Shown: positions 54,868-64,000 of the stretch, in pieces
How the letters are laid out: every line of letters begins with the position of its first letter
Numbering within the stretch: position 1 is the stretch's first letter
NCBI GenBank assembly: GCA_947581865.1
Contig: CANPWA010000005.1
Coordinates: 62,001-126,000, forward strand
Reading direction: 5' to 3'
Source of the DNA: an uncultured Acetatifactor sp.
GTDB taxonomy: Bacteria; Bacillota; Clostridia; Lachnospirales; Lachnospiraceae
Length of the DNA stretch: 64,000 bases
Made by a program: the position numbers and the translations under genes
Notes under the pieces: model-generated
What the model was told of the DNA's origin: nothing
Databases searched by the model: none
The model's input: only the letters and a program-made list of their open reading frames with translations

Positions 54868-56403
54868 CTATGCTCTGCGCTCCAGGAGGGACTTTCCGGT
54901 CATCTCAGCAGGCTGTTTCATTCCCATGATCTCGATCAGGGTGGGCACGATATCCGCCAGACAGCCGTTCTCTCTCAGCCCGTACGCCTCGTCATAATTT
55001 ACAAGTATAAAGGGCACCTGGTTGGTGGTATGCGCGGTGAAGGGCTCCCCGGTCTCAGGGTCGATCAGCATCTCCGCATTGCCGTGATCCGCACAGATGA
55101 ACAGAACGCCGTCCACCTCCCTGATCGCCTCCACAGCTCTGCCCACACATTCATCCACAGTCTCCACAGCCTTGACGGCGGCATCCAGCACTCCGGTATG
55201 CCCTACCATGTCAGGGTTTGCAAAGTTGATGATGATCACATCGTACTCTCCGGAGCGGATCGCGCCGATGAGCTTGTCACACACTTCATAAGCGCTCATC
55301 TGCGGCTTGAGGTCATAAGTAGCCACATCCTTGGGGGAATTGACCAGCACTCTGTCCTCCCCCTCGTTGGGCTCCTCCACACCGCCGTTGAAAAAGAACG
55401 TCACATGGGCATACTTCTCGGTCTCGGCAATGCGCACCTGTCTCATGTGATTTGCCGCAAGCCACTCGCCGAAGGTATTCGTCACGGCAACCTTGTGAAA
55501 CGCCACATCCTTGTTGGGGATGGTGGGATCATAATCGGAGAAACATACATAGGTGATATTCTTTCTCGCGCCTCTGTCAAATCCTTTGAATTCGTCGTCG
55601 CAGAATGCCCGGGTGATCTCTCTCGCCCTGTCGGGGCGGAAGTTGAAAAAGATCACAGAGTCACCGTCCTCGACCGCCGCGCCGTCCTCGGTCACGGTGG
55701 GCTTTACAAACTCGTCCGTCTCTCCCCTGTCATAGGACTCCTGAATTCCGCAGATGCCACATTTTGCGGTCAGCCCCTCTCTCTTGGTCAGAGCGTCATA
55801 CGCAAGTTTCACCCTGTCCCAGTTATTGTCTCTGTCCATGGCATAATACCGCCCCATCACCGATGCGATGCAGCCGGTGCCGATTTCTTCCATCTTATCC
55901 CTGAGCGCCTCGGCAAATTCTTTTCCGCTGGTCGGAGGCGTGTCCCGTCCGTCCAGAAAACAATGCACATATACTTTCTTCAGCCCGTTTTTCTTTGCCA
56001 GTTCCAGCAGGGCATAGAGATGCGTATTGTGGCTGTGTACGCCGCCGTCGGACAAAAGCCCCATCAGATGCAGGGCAGAGTCATTCTTCTTGCAATTCTC
56101 CACCGCCCTGACAAGCGCGGGATTCTCAAAAAAAGTGCCGTCCTGGATCTCCTTGGTGATGCGGGTGAGCTCCTGGTACACGATACGTCCTGCCCCCATA
56201 TTCAGATGCCCTACCTCGGAATTGCCCATCTGTCCCTCCGGCAGCCCCACCGCCATACCGCTGGCATTGCCCCGTGCAAAGGGATATTTTTGCATCAGCT
56301 CATCCATCACCGGCGTCTTCGCCTGCGCAACCGCATTTCCCTCAGTCTTTTCATTGAGTCCGTATCCGTCTAAGATCATCAAAACTACTGGTTTCCTGCT
56401 CAT
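54868..56403 (-). CDS. gpmI: Phosphoglycerate mutase, cofactor-independent
   Basis: A protein of 511 residues interconverting 3- and 2-phosphoglycerate in glycolysis, with two metal ions. Signature blocks: VVLMILDGYGL (metal), GQMGNSEVGHLNMGAGR (phosphoserine loop), CADHGNAEMLIDPETGEP and TAHTTNQVPFILVN. Length is standard. Its promoter is at 56499-56527 with an inverted repeat around it. Confidence 0.97.
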   Translation of the reverse strand: MSRKPVVLMILDGYGLNEKTEGNAVAQAKTPVMDELMQKYPFARGNASGMAVGLPEGQMGNSEVGHLNMGAGRIVYQELTRITKEIQDGTFFENPALVRAVENCKKNDSALHLMGLLSDGGVHSHNTHLYALLELAKKNGLKKVYVHCFLDGRDTPPTSGKEFAEALRDKMEEIGTGCIASVMGRYYAMDRDNNWDRVKLAYDALTKREGLTAKCGICGIQESYDRGETDEFVKPTVTEDGAAVEDGDSVIFFNFRPDRAREITRAFCDDEFKGFDRGARKNITYVCFSDYDPTIPNKDVAFHKVAVTNTFGEWLAANHMRQVRIAETEKYAHVTFFFNGGVEEPNEGEDRVLVNSPKDVATYDLKPQMSAYEVCDKLIGAIRSGEYDVIIINFANPDMVGHTGVLDAAVKAVETVDECVGRAVEAIREVDGVLFICADHGNAEMLIDPETGEPFTAHTTNQVPFILVNYDEAYGLRENGCLADIVPTLIEIMGMKQPAEMTGKSLLERRA

Positions 56404-56498
56404 CTGCTCTCCTCCGTTTATCCATAATATTTACTTGACAGCCCTGTATTATTAACCCTTGTTTCAAATGGCAGAGATTTCCTCTGCGGCCACAAAGC

Positions 56499-56527
56499 AT
56501 TATACAATGAAATGAGCGGAACCGCAA
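56499..56527 (-). promoter_or_regulatory. Promoter of gpmI
   Basis: TTGCGG (56522-56527 on the minus strand), 17 bp, TATAAT (56499-56504). The -35 lies in the loop of the 12-bp inverted repeat at 56510-56544. Confidence 0.55.
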
Positions 56528-56544
56528 CCCGTTTCCGCTCATTT
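56510..56544. repeat. 12-bp inverted repeat around the gpmI -35
   Basis: AAATGAGCGGAA (56510-56521) and TTCCGCTCATTT (56533-56544) pair across 11 bases. It lies in the 257-bp divergent gap between gpmI and the cation transporter gene, where no terminator is needed, so an operator is a fair guess. The rest of the gap holds TATACA/TATAAA boxes that may serve the transporter gene; they are not clear enough to call. Confidence 0.7.
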
Positions 56545-56660
56545 GCCCGGATTTTGTTTTAATTTTTGTGCCGCGATACCTTGTTGTATTTTTGCGGCAA
56601 ATGCTATACAATATGCTATAAACCTGTAAACCATCTCCTTTACACAGACCGAGGCTGTTT

Positions 56661-57821
56661 ATGATCACTTTACTTTCTAAAATATTTATCAAAACCCCTG
56701 ACGATACCGACTCCCCCGGCGTCCGCCGCGCCTATGGCATACTCTGCGGCGCGGTGGGGATCTTTCTGAATCTTTTGCTCTTTGGCGGCAAGGCGCTGGC
56801 AGGATTTATCAGCGGCTCCATCGCCATCACGGCGGATGCGCTGAACAATCTCTCCGACGCCGGCTCTTCCATCGTCACCCTGCTCGGCTTTCAGCTCGCC
56901 AGCCAGAAGCCGGACTCCGACCATCCTTTCGGACACGGGAGACTGGAATATATCTCCGGGCTGATCGTGGCATTTCTGATACTGCTCATGGCATTTGAAC
57001 TGCTGCAGAGTTCCGTGTCCAAAATCCTGCACCCCGAAAAACCGGAGTATTCTGCCCTGGTCATCGCCATCCTGGCCGCATCCATCGCCGTCAAATTTTA
57101 TATGTCGTTTTATAACCGCAGCATCGGCAGACGCATCCACTCCGTCGCCATGGCGGCGACTGCCACGGACAGCTTCAGCGATGTCTGCGCCACTTCGCTG
57201 GTACTCGCATCGGCGCTGATATCCCGTGCCACGGGGATCGTGGTCGACGGATACTGCGGTATCGCCGTGGCAGTCTTCATCGGCATCGCAGGCATCAACG
57301 CCGCGCGGGATACCATCAGCCCTCTGCTGGGTCAGGCGCCCGACCCCGATTTTGTGAAGCGCATCACCGACTTGGTTCTCTCCTATGACGGGATCATCGG
57401 CATCCATGACCTGATGGTACATAATTACGGTCCCGGCCGCGTCCATATTTCCCTCCATGCCGAGGTGCCCTCCGACGGCAATCTCATGGAACTGCACGAA
57501 CTGATCGATCTGATCGAGCACACGCTCCGCAAGGCAATGAACTGCAGCGCGGTCATCCACATGGATCCCGTCTGCGTCAATGACCCGGAGACCAACAGGC
57601 TGCGGGACATGGTCAAGGACGTGCTGAAAGAGATCGACCCCTGCATCAGCATGCACGATTTCCGCATTGTAAAAGGCACCGCCCACACCAATCTGATTTT
57701 TGATGTGGCAGTGCCCTATGATTACAGACTCTCTGACAATGCGCTGACGGAAATCATCCATTACAAGATCAAATCCATCAATTCCGAATTTTTTACCACG
57801 ATCGATGTGGACAAATGCTGA
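56661..57821 (+). CDS. Cation diffusion facilitator transporter
   Basis: A protein of 386 residues with six membrane spans and the CDF metal motifs SITADALNNLSDAGSS (TM2) and DATDSF-like ATATDSFSDVCATSL (TM5). HPFGHGRLEY in the first loop and a cytoplasmic domain with DLMVHNYGPGRVHISLH complete the family picture. Members export zinc, iron, manganese or cobalt using protons; the metal is not predictable. It is long compared with the 300-residue norm, because of the C-terminal domain (residues 290-386). Reads opposite to gpmI. Confidence 0.93.
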   Translation: MITLLSKIFIKTPDDTDSPGVRRAYGILCGAVGIFLNLLLFGGKALAGFISGSIAITADALNNLSDAGSSIVTLLGFQLASQKPDSDHPFGHGRLEYISGLIVAFLILLMAFELLQSSVSKILHPEKPEYSALVIAILAASIAVKFYMSFYNRSIGRRIHSVAMAATATDSFSDVCATSLVLASALISRATGIVVDGYCGIAVAVFIGIAGINAARDTISPLLGQAPDPDFVKRITDLVLSYDGIIGIHDLMVHNYGPGRVHISLHAEVPSDGNLMELHELIDLIEHTLRKAMNCSAVIHMDPVCVNDPETNRLRDMVKDVLKEIDPCISMHDFRIVKGTAHTNLIFDVAVPYDYRLSDNALTEIIHYKIKSINSEFFTTIDVDKC

Positions 57822-57851
57822 CCGTCTCACGCCGATGAGCTCTGCTGCACT

Positions 57852-60365
57852 CTAACGGTTTTCATTCACAAAAAGCTGGGCGCGGCTCTGGATGATCCCG
57901 GCCACTTCCTCCGCACTCTTCTGCCCCTGATAGAATGCCTCCATCTCCTCGGAGATAATATTGCTCACATCCACATTGTAATACGATCTCTTGTCGACGG
58001 AATAGATATAATCCTTTATTTCCTGTACCTGCTGCTCGGTGAGAGGATCCAGGGTGATCATCTCATCGTTGATCCACCAGTTGTATTCGCTCTCCACTTC
58101 CTTGCCGTTCTCATCCGTATAAGTGGGACGTTTGGTCGCCTTCTGTGCCTTTGCCTCAAAACAGTTCTTATTCACAGGAATCGCCCACTCAAGCGCCTCC
58201 TGATATTCGTCTGTCAGATAGTAACGCATAAAGTCCCATGCCGCGTCCAGATCCGCACTTTTTGAGGAGAGGGCATAGCTGATATCCGTGTTGATCACCG
58301 CACCGTTTCCGCCGGGGAATCCCACAAAGCTCACCTCTTCCCCAAAATTGCCGTTGATCATATAGACCATGTTTGCAATATCATAAATGGAACAATTGCT
58401 GAGAAGCGTGCGGTTCTCACGGTACTGGGACTCATAGAGCATATACCAGTCGTCCGTATAATAATCCTCACCCAGTTCTGCGGGAAGTTCCTTCGCAAAC
58501 TCCATCAATGCAATAAATTCCGGCGAATTAAAATTACATTTTCCCGTGGACACATCAATGAAATCACTGCCGCAGATCTGCATGGCGGTCTGCAGGAATG
58601 AGCTGCGCGTCATCTCACTGAACAGTGTCGCTCCTTCCGGCATCTTCTCCAGACATGCCTCTGCTTCATCCATCGTCCACTCCTCAGGCTCTCCCACCAG
58701 GGATTTCTTCCCGACAAAAGTGTAGACACTGAAGGAAGGAATGATCTCATAGAGCTTTCCGTTCACCCTGCACGCTTCAAATACGTTATCGATAAACTCC
58801 TTGCCGGAAAGCTCCTCGTCCTTGCTGATCAGCTCTCCGATGTCTGCGAGCAGCCCCTTGGAGATATAGCTGTCCAGTTTCATGCTGGACGAATCCAGCA
58901 CCAGGATATCCGGCATATTTCCGGCAATGATATCATTGTTCAGCTGGGTAGATCCCGCATTGTAATCGTCATAAGTGTTGTAGGTGCTGTAGTCCTTCAG
59001 AACGATCCTGTGTGTGGTACTCGTCTTGTTAAAGTCAATCACCCTTTTTTTCAGATCGCTGGGAACATAAATGCCGCCCAGGACCAATACCGTCTTGTCG
59101 GGGATCTCCTCAGGGGGAACCCGGGTGAAGATCCCGCCCGAGACAACGCTGTTATAATTTTCCTCGTCGTATTCACTGTAGATGCCGATAAAATGATCGT
59201 CATCCACAGGGCAGACCGCACTCAGATAGCTGCTTTCAAAATCAGAGTTTACAAAACTCATGATCTGCGTGCTGTCCTCATCCCCAAGGTGATATTGAAA
59301 GACTCCGATATTGGTGGAATAAACAAGATCTCCGTCTTTGTCCAGAACGATCCCGCCGATACTGTTTGCCACAGAGGCAGGCAGCGGATAACGCTCTCCC
59401 AGCTGTCCCCTGTTCACATCATAATATACCACATACATATCTGTCCAGTTGTCTTCGTAATAGCTGATCATCCATCTTCCATCGGCAGCAACCGCAATGC
59501 CGGCCAGATTTTCCAGAATCTCCTCCAGCGCGTCGGCAGACTTTAGCTCGGAAACGGTTCCCTCTTCATCTATATCAATAAATCCGGTCACATTACCTGT
59601 GATCAGCGCTACCGCCTTCCCGTTTCCCTTGACTGCCATGTTGCTGATATTGTACCACTCATTCTCATCCCCGATCTGAATCTGCGTCTCCCAGAGCATA
59701 TTGCCGTCCATATCCCACGCGCAGATATAATTGTCATTTTTGCTCACATAGTTCTCAGGATCACTATAGTCCTCAAAATAATGGTTCTTGGTACCCCAGA
59801 TCATATTTTTGTCAATCAGGAAATTCCCCAGACTGATGTTCTCATACACAGAACTTCCATAGTCGGGCTCCTCTTCTGCAACCGCATCGGCGGCTCCTTC
59901 TTCAGCCCCCACGGACGCGCCGTCCTCCGCAGCCGTACTCTCCGCGGCCGTTCCCTCCCCGGGTTCATTCCCTGCAGACTCCGATCCGCCGCCGGCTGCA
60001 TCGGATGCCCCGTCCTTTAAGACAGTCTGGATCTCACACACCCTGGCGTCGGTACCGTCCATCTTCATGCTCAGGAGCCGGTAGATTGGACCGCTTTCCG
60101 AGGAATTGCCGCTGTAGTCATAACTTTGGGAGATCAGGTAAACCCTTTCCCCGTCACTGGAGACTCGCTGCACATAGGTGTCATCCCCCTTCTTCTGAAT
60201 GCCCGAAAAATCAAAGGCCTCCATGCGGTACACATACTGCTTTGCCAGCGCGGCATTGGCGTTACTCTTTCCCGGATCCCCATTGCCTTTCTGTCCGCAC
60301 GCCCCCAGCCCCGTCACCATGGATGCGGCGAGCAGAACGCTCAAAATCTTCTTCCATTTTTTCAT
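57852..60365 (-). CDS. Solute-binding lipoprotein fused to an N-terminal propeller-like domain
   Basis: A protein of 837 residues. It has a lipoprotein signal (SMVTGLGACGQKG, lipobox cysteine), then about 390 residues of repeated beta patterns such as RVSSDGERVYLISQ, NISNMAVKGNGKAVALI and GIAVAADGRWMISY, as in beta-propellers. An Ala/Gly/Glu-rich insert lies around residues 115-165. From about residue 420 there is a type 1 solute-binding protein (NDIIAGNMPDILVLDSS, then DPLTEQQVQEIKDYIYSVDK). Sugar ABC receptors are normally about 430 residues, so this is a fusion. It lies in one unit with a MacB-like protein, an HlyD adaptor and a sugar-type permease. Start follows GGGAGG. Confidence 0.82.
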   Translation of the reverse strand: MKKWKKILSVLLAASMVTGLGACGQKGNGDPGKSNANAALAKQYVYRMEAFDFSGIQKKGDDTYVQRVSSDGERVYLISQSYDYSGNSSESGPIYRLLSMKMDGTDARVCEIQTVLKDGASDAAGGGSESAGNEPGEGTAAESTAAEDGASVGAEEGAADAVAEEEPDYGSSVYENISLGNFLIDKNMIWGTKNHYFEDYSDPENYVSKNDNYICAWDMDGNMLWETQIQIGDENEWYNISNMAVKGNGKAVALITGNVTGFIDIDEEGTVSELKSADALEEILENLAGIAVAADGRWMISYYEDNWTDMYVVYYDVNRGQLGERYPLPASVANSIGGIVLDKDGDLVYSTNIGVFQYHLGDEDSTQIMSFVNSDFESSYLSAVCPVDDDHFIGIYSEYDEENYNSVVSGGIFTRVPPEEIPDKTVLVLGGIYVPSDLKKRVIDFNKTSTTHRIVLKDYSTYNTYDDYNAGSTQLNNDIIAGNMPDILVLDSSSMKLDSYISKGLLADIGELISKDEELSGKEFIDNVFEACRVNGKLYEIIPSFSVYTFVGKKSLVGEPEEWTMDEAEACLEKMPEGATLFSEMTRSSFLQTAMQICGSDFIDVSTGKCNFNSPEFIALMEFAKELPAELGEDYYTDDWYMLYESQYRENRTLLSNCSIYDIANMVYMINGNFGEEVSFVGFPGGNGAVINTDISYALSSKSADLDAAWDFMRYYLTDEYQEALEWAIPVNKNCFEAKAQKATKRPTYTDENGKEVESEYNWWINDEMITLDPLTEQQVQEIKDYIYSVDKRSYYNVDVSNIISEEMEAFYQGQKSAEEVAGIIQSRAQLFVNENR

Positions 60366-60407
60366 ACCAAATCCTCCCTGCTGCTTCGACCGTATTTGAA
60401 GAGCGTT

Positions 60408-61469
60408 TCACGCCTCTTTGCTTTTCTTTGCCTTTGCGGCATAACGCTTTTCTTTCCAGTCCTCCAGCTTACCTATTATCTTAAGCCATAGACTCTTAAA
60501 TGTCCAGCCTTTCCGTTTCCACCAACGGATAAAAAATATCAGCGCCAGGATGACGGCATATAAAAGAAAGAGAAGCATGAACAGTGTGATGAGCGCAATC
60601 CTGTCCTCATAGCCCCTGGCAATATTTTCCCAATAAGGATAGACGATCGCCTTGCCGTTCATGGAGCGGGTTCCAAAGGCTTTGATGACTTTCAGCCGGT
60701 TTAGCAGACTGTACCGGGTGGTATTCTCCAGTATCTCTGTCTCCAGCTCGTCCTTCCCCAGCTGCTCCCGGACATATTTTAAGGCAAACTGTTTCACCGG
60801 ATTGGGCATCACGATCTCGTAATGGCTGATCCCTCCGCCGGTTCCGTGATCCTGAAGCGTACTCAGAGAGACGTACACCCTGGTAGAGTCCAGCCCTGCC
60901 GCCTTCACCAGCCCATTGTCCGGTCTCTCGATCACTCCGCTCACGATATGCGGCACACCCCCGATGGATACCGTCATCCCTGCCACATTGTTGGAGCCGA
61001 ACAACTGCCATGCCGCATCCTGATCGATGACACAATAGTCGTGATTGAGGTCACTGCCGGAAAAGTACCCGCCGCAGAGAAGCTTCTGTGGATGAAACAG
61101 GAAAAAATCTCCTCCGACTCCCATGGCATCCGCTTCCAGACTGGCATTGTCACTCAAAAGAGTGATTTTCCCCTCCGCGCTGTAGGCGTCCACCCAGAGT
61201 CTCGCGCTGGGATTCTCCGACTCCTGCTCGATGGAGGACTCCTTGAGATAACCGTCCAGAGAATGTTCAAATTGTAAAAGTGTATCTTCCGTCACATCGG
61301 CATCCCGGGAGAAAAAACAACTGATCTGTGCCACATTGCCTTCCCTGCTCCACCGCGCCGCCATCTGCTGTTCCGGCAGAGATTTTGCCATATTTCCCGT
61401 CACCAGCATGAGAAGGAGTGACAACAGAAAAGACACGCCGCCGGTGATACCCAGTATCAATCTCCTCAT
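60408..61469 (-). CDS. MacB/FtsX-like periplasmic-core protein with only two membrane spans
   Basis: A protein of 353 residues. One N-terminal span (LILGITGGVSFLLSLLLMLV), an outer MacB_PCD-like domain of about 240 residues (FSGSDLNHDYCVIDQDAAWQ, VSGVIERPDNGLVKAAG), one more span (LFMLLFLLYAVILALIFFI) and a basic cytoplasmic tail. FtsX/MacB permeases have four spans, so this is a half-length form. No MacB ATPase is in the window. The N-terminus starts at the end of the HlyD-type gene (14 bp gap) and the C-terminus lies 42 bp before the binding-protein gene. Confidence 0.7.
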   Translation of the reverse strand: MRRLILGITGGVSFLLSLLLMLVTGNMAKSLPEQQMAARWSREGNVAQISCFFSRDADVTEDTLLQFEHSLDGYLKESSIEQESENPSARLWVDAYSAEGKITLLSDNASLEADAMGVGGDFFLFHPQKLLCGGYFSGSDLNHDYCVIDQDAAWQLFGSNNVAGMTVSIGGVPHIVSGVIERPDNGLVKAAGLDSTRVYVSLSTLQDHGTGGGISHYEIVMPNPVKQFALKYVREQLGKDELETEILENTTRYSLLNRLKVIKAFGTRSMNGKAIVYPYWENIARGYEDRIALITLFMLLFLLYAVILALIFFIRWWKRKGWTFKSLWLKIIGKLEDWKEKRYAAKAKKSKEA

Positions 61470-61483
61470 ATCCCGTTCACCCC

Positions 61484-63169
61484 TTAATTATTGGCAAGCC
61501 GCACCTGCTTTCCCGCCTCAACGGGCGCCGTGGAAGTAGTGATCACATACTCATATCCGTTGAGTGCGGCGCTGACGGCGGAACGGGTGTCGTCACTGGC
61601 AAGCACCTCCACGTCCACACGGGTGGCGATATACCGGTTGCTGAGCGGCGTGCTCTTGGTCTCCACGATCAGGATGAACTTCCCGTTATTGTCCTCCCGG
61701 ATGGCGCTGTTTGGCACGATCAGGTCATAATTGGCGCTCTTTTGTCCCACGGACACACTCAGAGACTGCCCCTCGGTGACACTGCCCTCCACATCGAAGG
61801 TGAGCATCTTGTTCTGACTGGGATTGGAAGGATCCGGCTTGATGCTTGCAAGGGAAACATTCACATCGTCATATCTCCAGGAGTTTACCAGTTCTGCCAC
61901 ATCCCCGACGGCAAGGCGCTTTGCCTGGTCATTGGTCACGGTAAACTGCATGGTATAGCCCTTGCCTTCGGGCTGTATCTCAAACAGGATCCCATCGCCG
62001 GGCGTCTCTTCCCCGGACTTTACATTGACCGTGATGATCGTCCCCGGGATGGGCGCCGTCACTTCACCGTTTACATTCTCCCCCTGCAGTTCGGAAATAT
62101 TTTCCTTCAACTCGGTCAGGGTATCGCTCCAGTTTAATTCCGTCACGATATCGGACACCAGCTGCGTTTTTTCCTCCTCTGCATCCTCCACTTTCTGCCT
62201 GCGCAGCTCAACCTCCTTCGTCCAGTCGCTGATCTCCTCTTCTATATCCGCAGCGGTGTTGTCCGCCTTATTGTCGTATGCCTTCTGCGCTTTGTCCAGC
62301 GCCTTTTTCAAATCGGGCAGCTTCGCCTCATCGTCCGCGATCTCCGCTTTCTTGTCCTCGATACGTCTCTTCAGGATCTCATTGTTGGCAATAGCGGCAT
62401 CGTACTGTTCCTTTGTCACCGCAGGTGTTCCGTCCGCATTCAGCTTATTGTCCTCATAGTCCTGAATCGCTCTGTTGTTGGCGTCGATCTCCTCCTGCCA
62501 GCTGTCCATCTCCTTCTTGGCGGCATTCACCACGTCAGCCACCTCATCGTAAGCCGACTGCGCCGCATCCAGCTTCTTTTTCTCCTTGTCCGTGCTCACC
62601 TCGTAGCCGGACTGCTCCTGCCATGCCGCCAGCGTGTCTTCCGCCTCTTTCAGCTCATCCTTAAGCGTCTGGATCTCCTGCTCCTTGGCGAGCACCCTGC
62701 TCTGATAGACTGCCATGGAAGATGTGTTGCCGCTCTGGGCATTGTCCAGCACCGAATCGGACACCGTCCCCTGCAGGATCTGAATCTCATAGTCTAAGAT
62801 CTGCCGGTTAAGCGCATCCTTCGCCTCCTCCAGCGCCGTGCTGCCTCCCGCGGAAATATGGCAGAGTACATCCCCCTTCTGCACGGTATCTCCTTTCCGG
62901 ACCTCCACGGACTCCACGTCATAGGTGCCGGAAGCAGTGCTGTCGCTGGTGGTCTTTAGCTTGACGCTGTACGGATCACCGCTCTCCACGATTCCTGATC
63001 CCCGGATCTTCGCCGTGATGGTCCCGGACTCCACATACTGGGTCGCCACCTCCGGCAGGGAATAATTCATGATGGTGTTGGAGAAAAAAGTGAGTACCAG
63101 AAGGACGCTTAAAAATACGATCGCCGCTGTCTTGACCCATTCTCTTCTCTTGTTACTGTTCTCGTTCAT
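61484..63169 (-). CDS. HlyD/RND-type adaptor with a long coiled coil
   Basis: A protein of 561 residues. N-terminal span (VKTAAIVFLSVLLVLTFFSN), a lipoyl-like half (VESVEVRKGDTVQKGDVLCH), a very long coiled-coil region (about residues 80-345), then the matching second half (GEVTAPIPGTIITVNVKSGE) and a beta-barrel. Such adaptors link an inner-membrane pump to the outside; in a Gram-positive they serve MacB-type systems. The coiled coil is far longer than in most Gram-positive adaptors. Start MNENSN at 63169 is chosen; GGAGGAGAG lies before it. It is between a sugar-type permease and the half MacB gene. Confidence 0.85.
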   Translation of the reverse strand: MNENSNKRREWVKTAAIVFLSVLLVLTFFSNTIMNYSLPEVATQYVESGTITAKIRGSGIVESGDPYSVKLKTTSDSTASGTYDVESVEVRKGDTVQKGDVLCHISAGGSTALEEAKDALNRQILDYEIQILQGTVSDSVLDNAQSGNTSSMAVYQSRVLAKEQEIQTLKDELKEAEDTLAAWQEQSGYEVSTDKEKKKLDAAQSAYDEVADVVNAAKKEMDSWQEEIDANNRAIQDYEDNKLNADGTPAVTKEQYDAAIANNEILKRRIEDKKAEIADDEAKLPDLKKALDKAQKAYDNKADNTAADIEEEISDWTKEVELRRQKVEDAEEEKTQLVSDIVTELNWSDTLTELKENISELQGENVNGEVTAPIPGTIITVNVKSGEETPGDGILFEIQPEGKGYTMQFTVTNDQAKRLAVGDVAELVNSWRYDDVNVSLASIKPDPSNPSQNKMLTFDVEGSVTEGQSLSVSVGQKSANYDLIVPNSAIREDNNGKFILIVETKSTPLSNRYIATRVDVEVLASDDTRSAVSAALNGYEYVITTSTAPVEAGKQVRLANN

Positions 63170-63234
63170 CGCTGCTCTCTCCTCCATAAAACATCTTGCT
63201 CTATGAAATACGCCAAAAACTGTCCCAATACCCG

Positions 63235-64000
63235 TCAGCCTTTGATGCCTCCCTGATAGGTGATGCCGTCCACCAGATATTCCTCGCCGTAGAGGAACAC
63301 CAAAAGACTGGGCACCATATAGATCGTCGCCACCGCAAACGCCAGCCCTACCTCGCCCGCGTTGATCTTGCTTAAGAACACGGACAGCGGATGCCTCTCC
63401 GCATCCGATAAAAGGATCAGGGGCTGTTCCACCATATTCCAATAATCGATAAACACCAGTATCGCCGCGGAGCACAGCGCGCCCTTGCACAGCGGCAGAC
63501 AGATCCTTCTGAAGATCTGCCACTCTCCCGCGCCGTCGATCTGCGCCGCCTCGATGACGGAAGAGGGAATGCGCCGCATGAATTTGGTCAGCAGATACAC
63601 CGCAAAGGGCGAGAAAATTCCCGGCAGCCAGATGGACCAGTAGCTGTCCAGGATGTTCAGCCAGTCTGCCACCAGGAAGTTGGGAACCAGCGTCACCTGA
63701 TAAGGCATCAGCATCAGGATCACATAGGAAAAAAAGATGATACTTCTGATCTTGCCCATATATCTGGAAAAACCATACGCCGCCAGGGTCGCCACCGTAA
63801 GCTGGAACACCACGATGGGTCCCACGAGGATCACCGAATTCCAGAACTTCAGCAGATAGTCCGGGCTCTTAAACAAAACCGTGATATACTGAGAAAAGGA
63901 CACCATATCCGGTATGAATTTCAGATTCACTTTTTCGGCGATATACACTTTGCCGCCATTTTCATTTACCGCAAACACAGAACCATAATTGGCAGAAATC
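63235..64000 (-). CDS. Sugar-type ABC transporter permease (MalG family), N-terminus cut by window edge
   Basis: An open frame of at least 255 codons runs past the window edge; the N-terminal part is outside. Several membrane spans and the EAA loop EAAQIDGAGEWQIFRRICLPL identify a CUT1-type inner permease, as does the ending GITYQGGIKG. In this operon it should pair with a second permease upstream and an ATPase elsewhere. It is followed by the HlyD-type gene after 65 bp. The GTG at 63978 is in frame but is not taken as the start because the frame stays open beyond it. Confidence 0.85.
   Translation of the reverse strand, partial: ISANYGSVFAVNENGGKVYIAEKVNLKFIPDMVSFSQYITVLFKSPDYLLKFWNSVILVGPIVVFQLTVATLAAYGFSRYMGKIRSIIFFSYVILMLMPYQVTLVPNFLVADWLNILDSYWSIWLPGIFSPFAVYLLTKFMRRIPSSVIEAAQIDGAGEWQIFRRICLPLCKGALCSAAILVFIDYWNMVEQPLILLSDAERHPLSVFLSKINAGEVGLAFAVATIYMVPSLLVFLYGEEYLVDGITYQGGIKG

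Noticed and set aside
54676..56373. Plus-strand frame of 565 codons
   Set aside because: Antisense to gpmI, whose motifs are unambiguous.
56670..57830. Minus-strand frame of 386 codons
   Set aside because: Antisense to the cation transporter, which has clear CDF motifs and its own ribosome site.

Overview
The window comes from a spore-forming, anaerobic Firmicute, most likely a Lachnospiraceae-type Clostridia. Support comes from sporulation genes (yqfC, yqfD, a YaaH-type spore hydrolase, SpoIIIE/FtsK, TepA), an NfnAB-type electron-bifurcating pair, Fhs plus FolD for folate C1 metabolism, a DRE-TIM candidate Re-citrate synthase beside NADP-isocitrate dehydrogenase, Rex, and BspA-type surface proteins. 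It reads as ordinary chromosome: dense coding, mostly on the minus strand. I see no insertion sequence, prophage, CRISPR array, rRNA or tRNA. Both edges cut a gene.

Layout. 1-5450: a MOP-type flippase (partial), then the conserved block yqfC-yqfD-phoH-(PgpH-like)-ybeY read right to left; the PgpH-like member has lost its HD-domain metal ligands. 5639-11990: pyrimidine-nucleoside phosphorylase, LysM-GH18 protein, a GntR(YtrA)-controlled ABC exporter behind a palindromic promoter, endonuclease III and DegV. 12125-22731: rlmH, a gene remnant, nfnB-nfnA, a zinc-ribbon/chitobiase-C protein, folD, fhs, spoIIIE and tepA. 22840-33793: a polyprenyl-type glycosyltransferase pair, metY, yebC, a CNNM/CorC protein, mazF-alr-nnr, a coiled-coil protein and rex.

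34074-39625: a divergent ABC-F gene, then an operon of candidate Re-citrate synthase, GntR/FCD regulator and NADP-isocitrate dehydrogenase. Its promoter is buried in a perfect 40-bp palindrome. 39670-47061: two BspA leucine-rich-repeat proteins and a class B sortase beside its probable substrate. 47270-48508: a plus-strand islet with a Cys/Gly/Asn-rich small protein and two unknown proteins, with promoters resembling mother-cell sporulation sigma sites. 48632-56403: leuS, tmRNA, smpB, rnr, secG and gpmI. 56661-64000: a cation diffusion facilitator, then an unusual cassette of a propeller-fused solute-binding lipoprotein, a half-size MacB/FtsX-like protein, a coiled-coil HlyD-type adaptor and a sugar-type ABC permease (partial).

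Functionally, NfnAB, Fhs/FolD, Re-citrate synthase/Icd and Rex outline NADPH, C1 and 2-oxoglutarate supply in an anaerobe. The least explained parts are the last cassette, the Cys-rich islet, and the pseudo-HD protein. All functional calls rest on reading motifs and context by eye; no database search was run.
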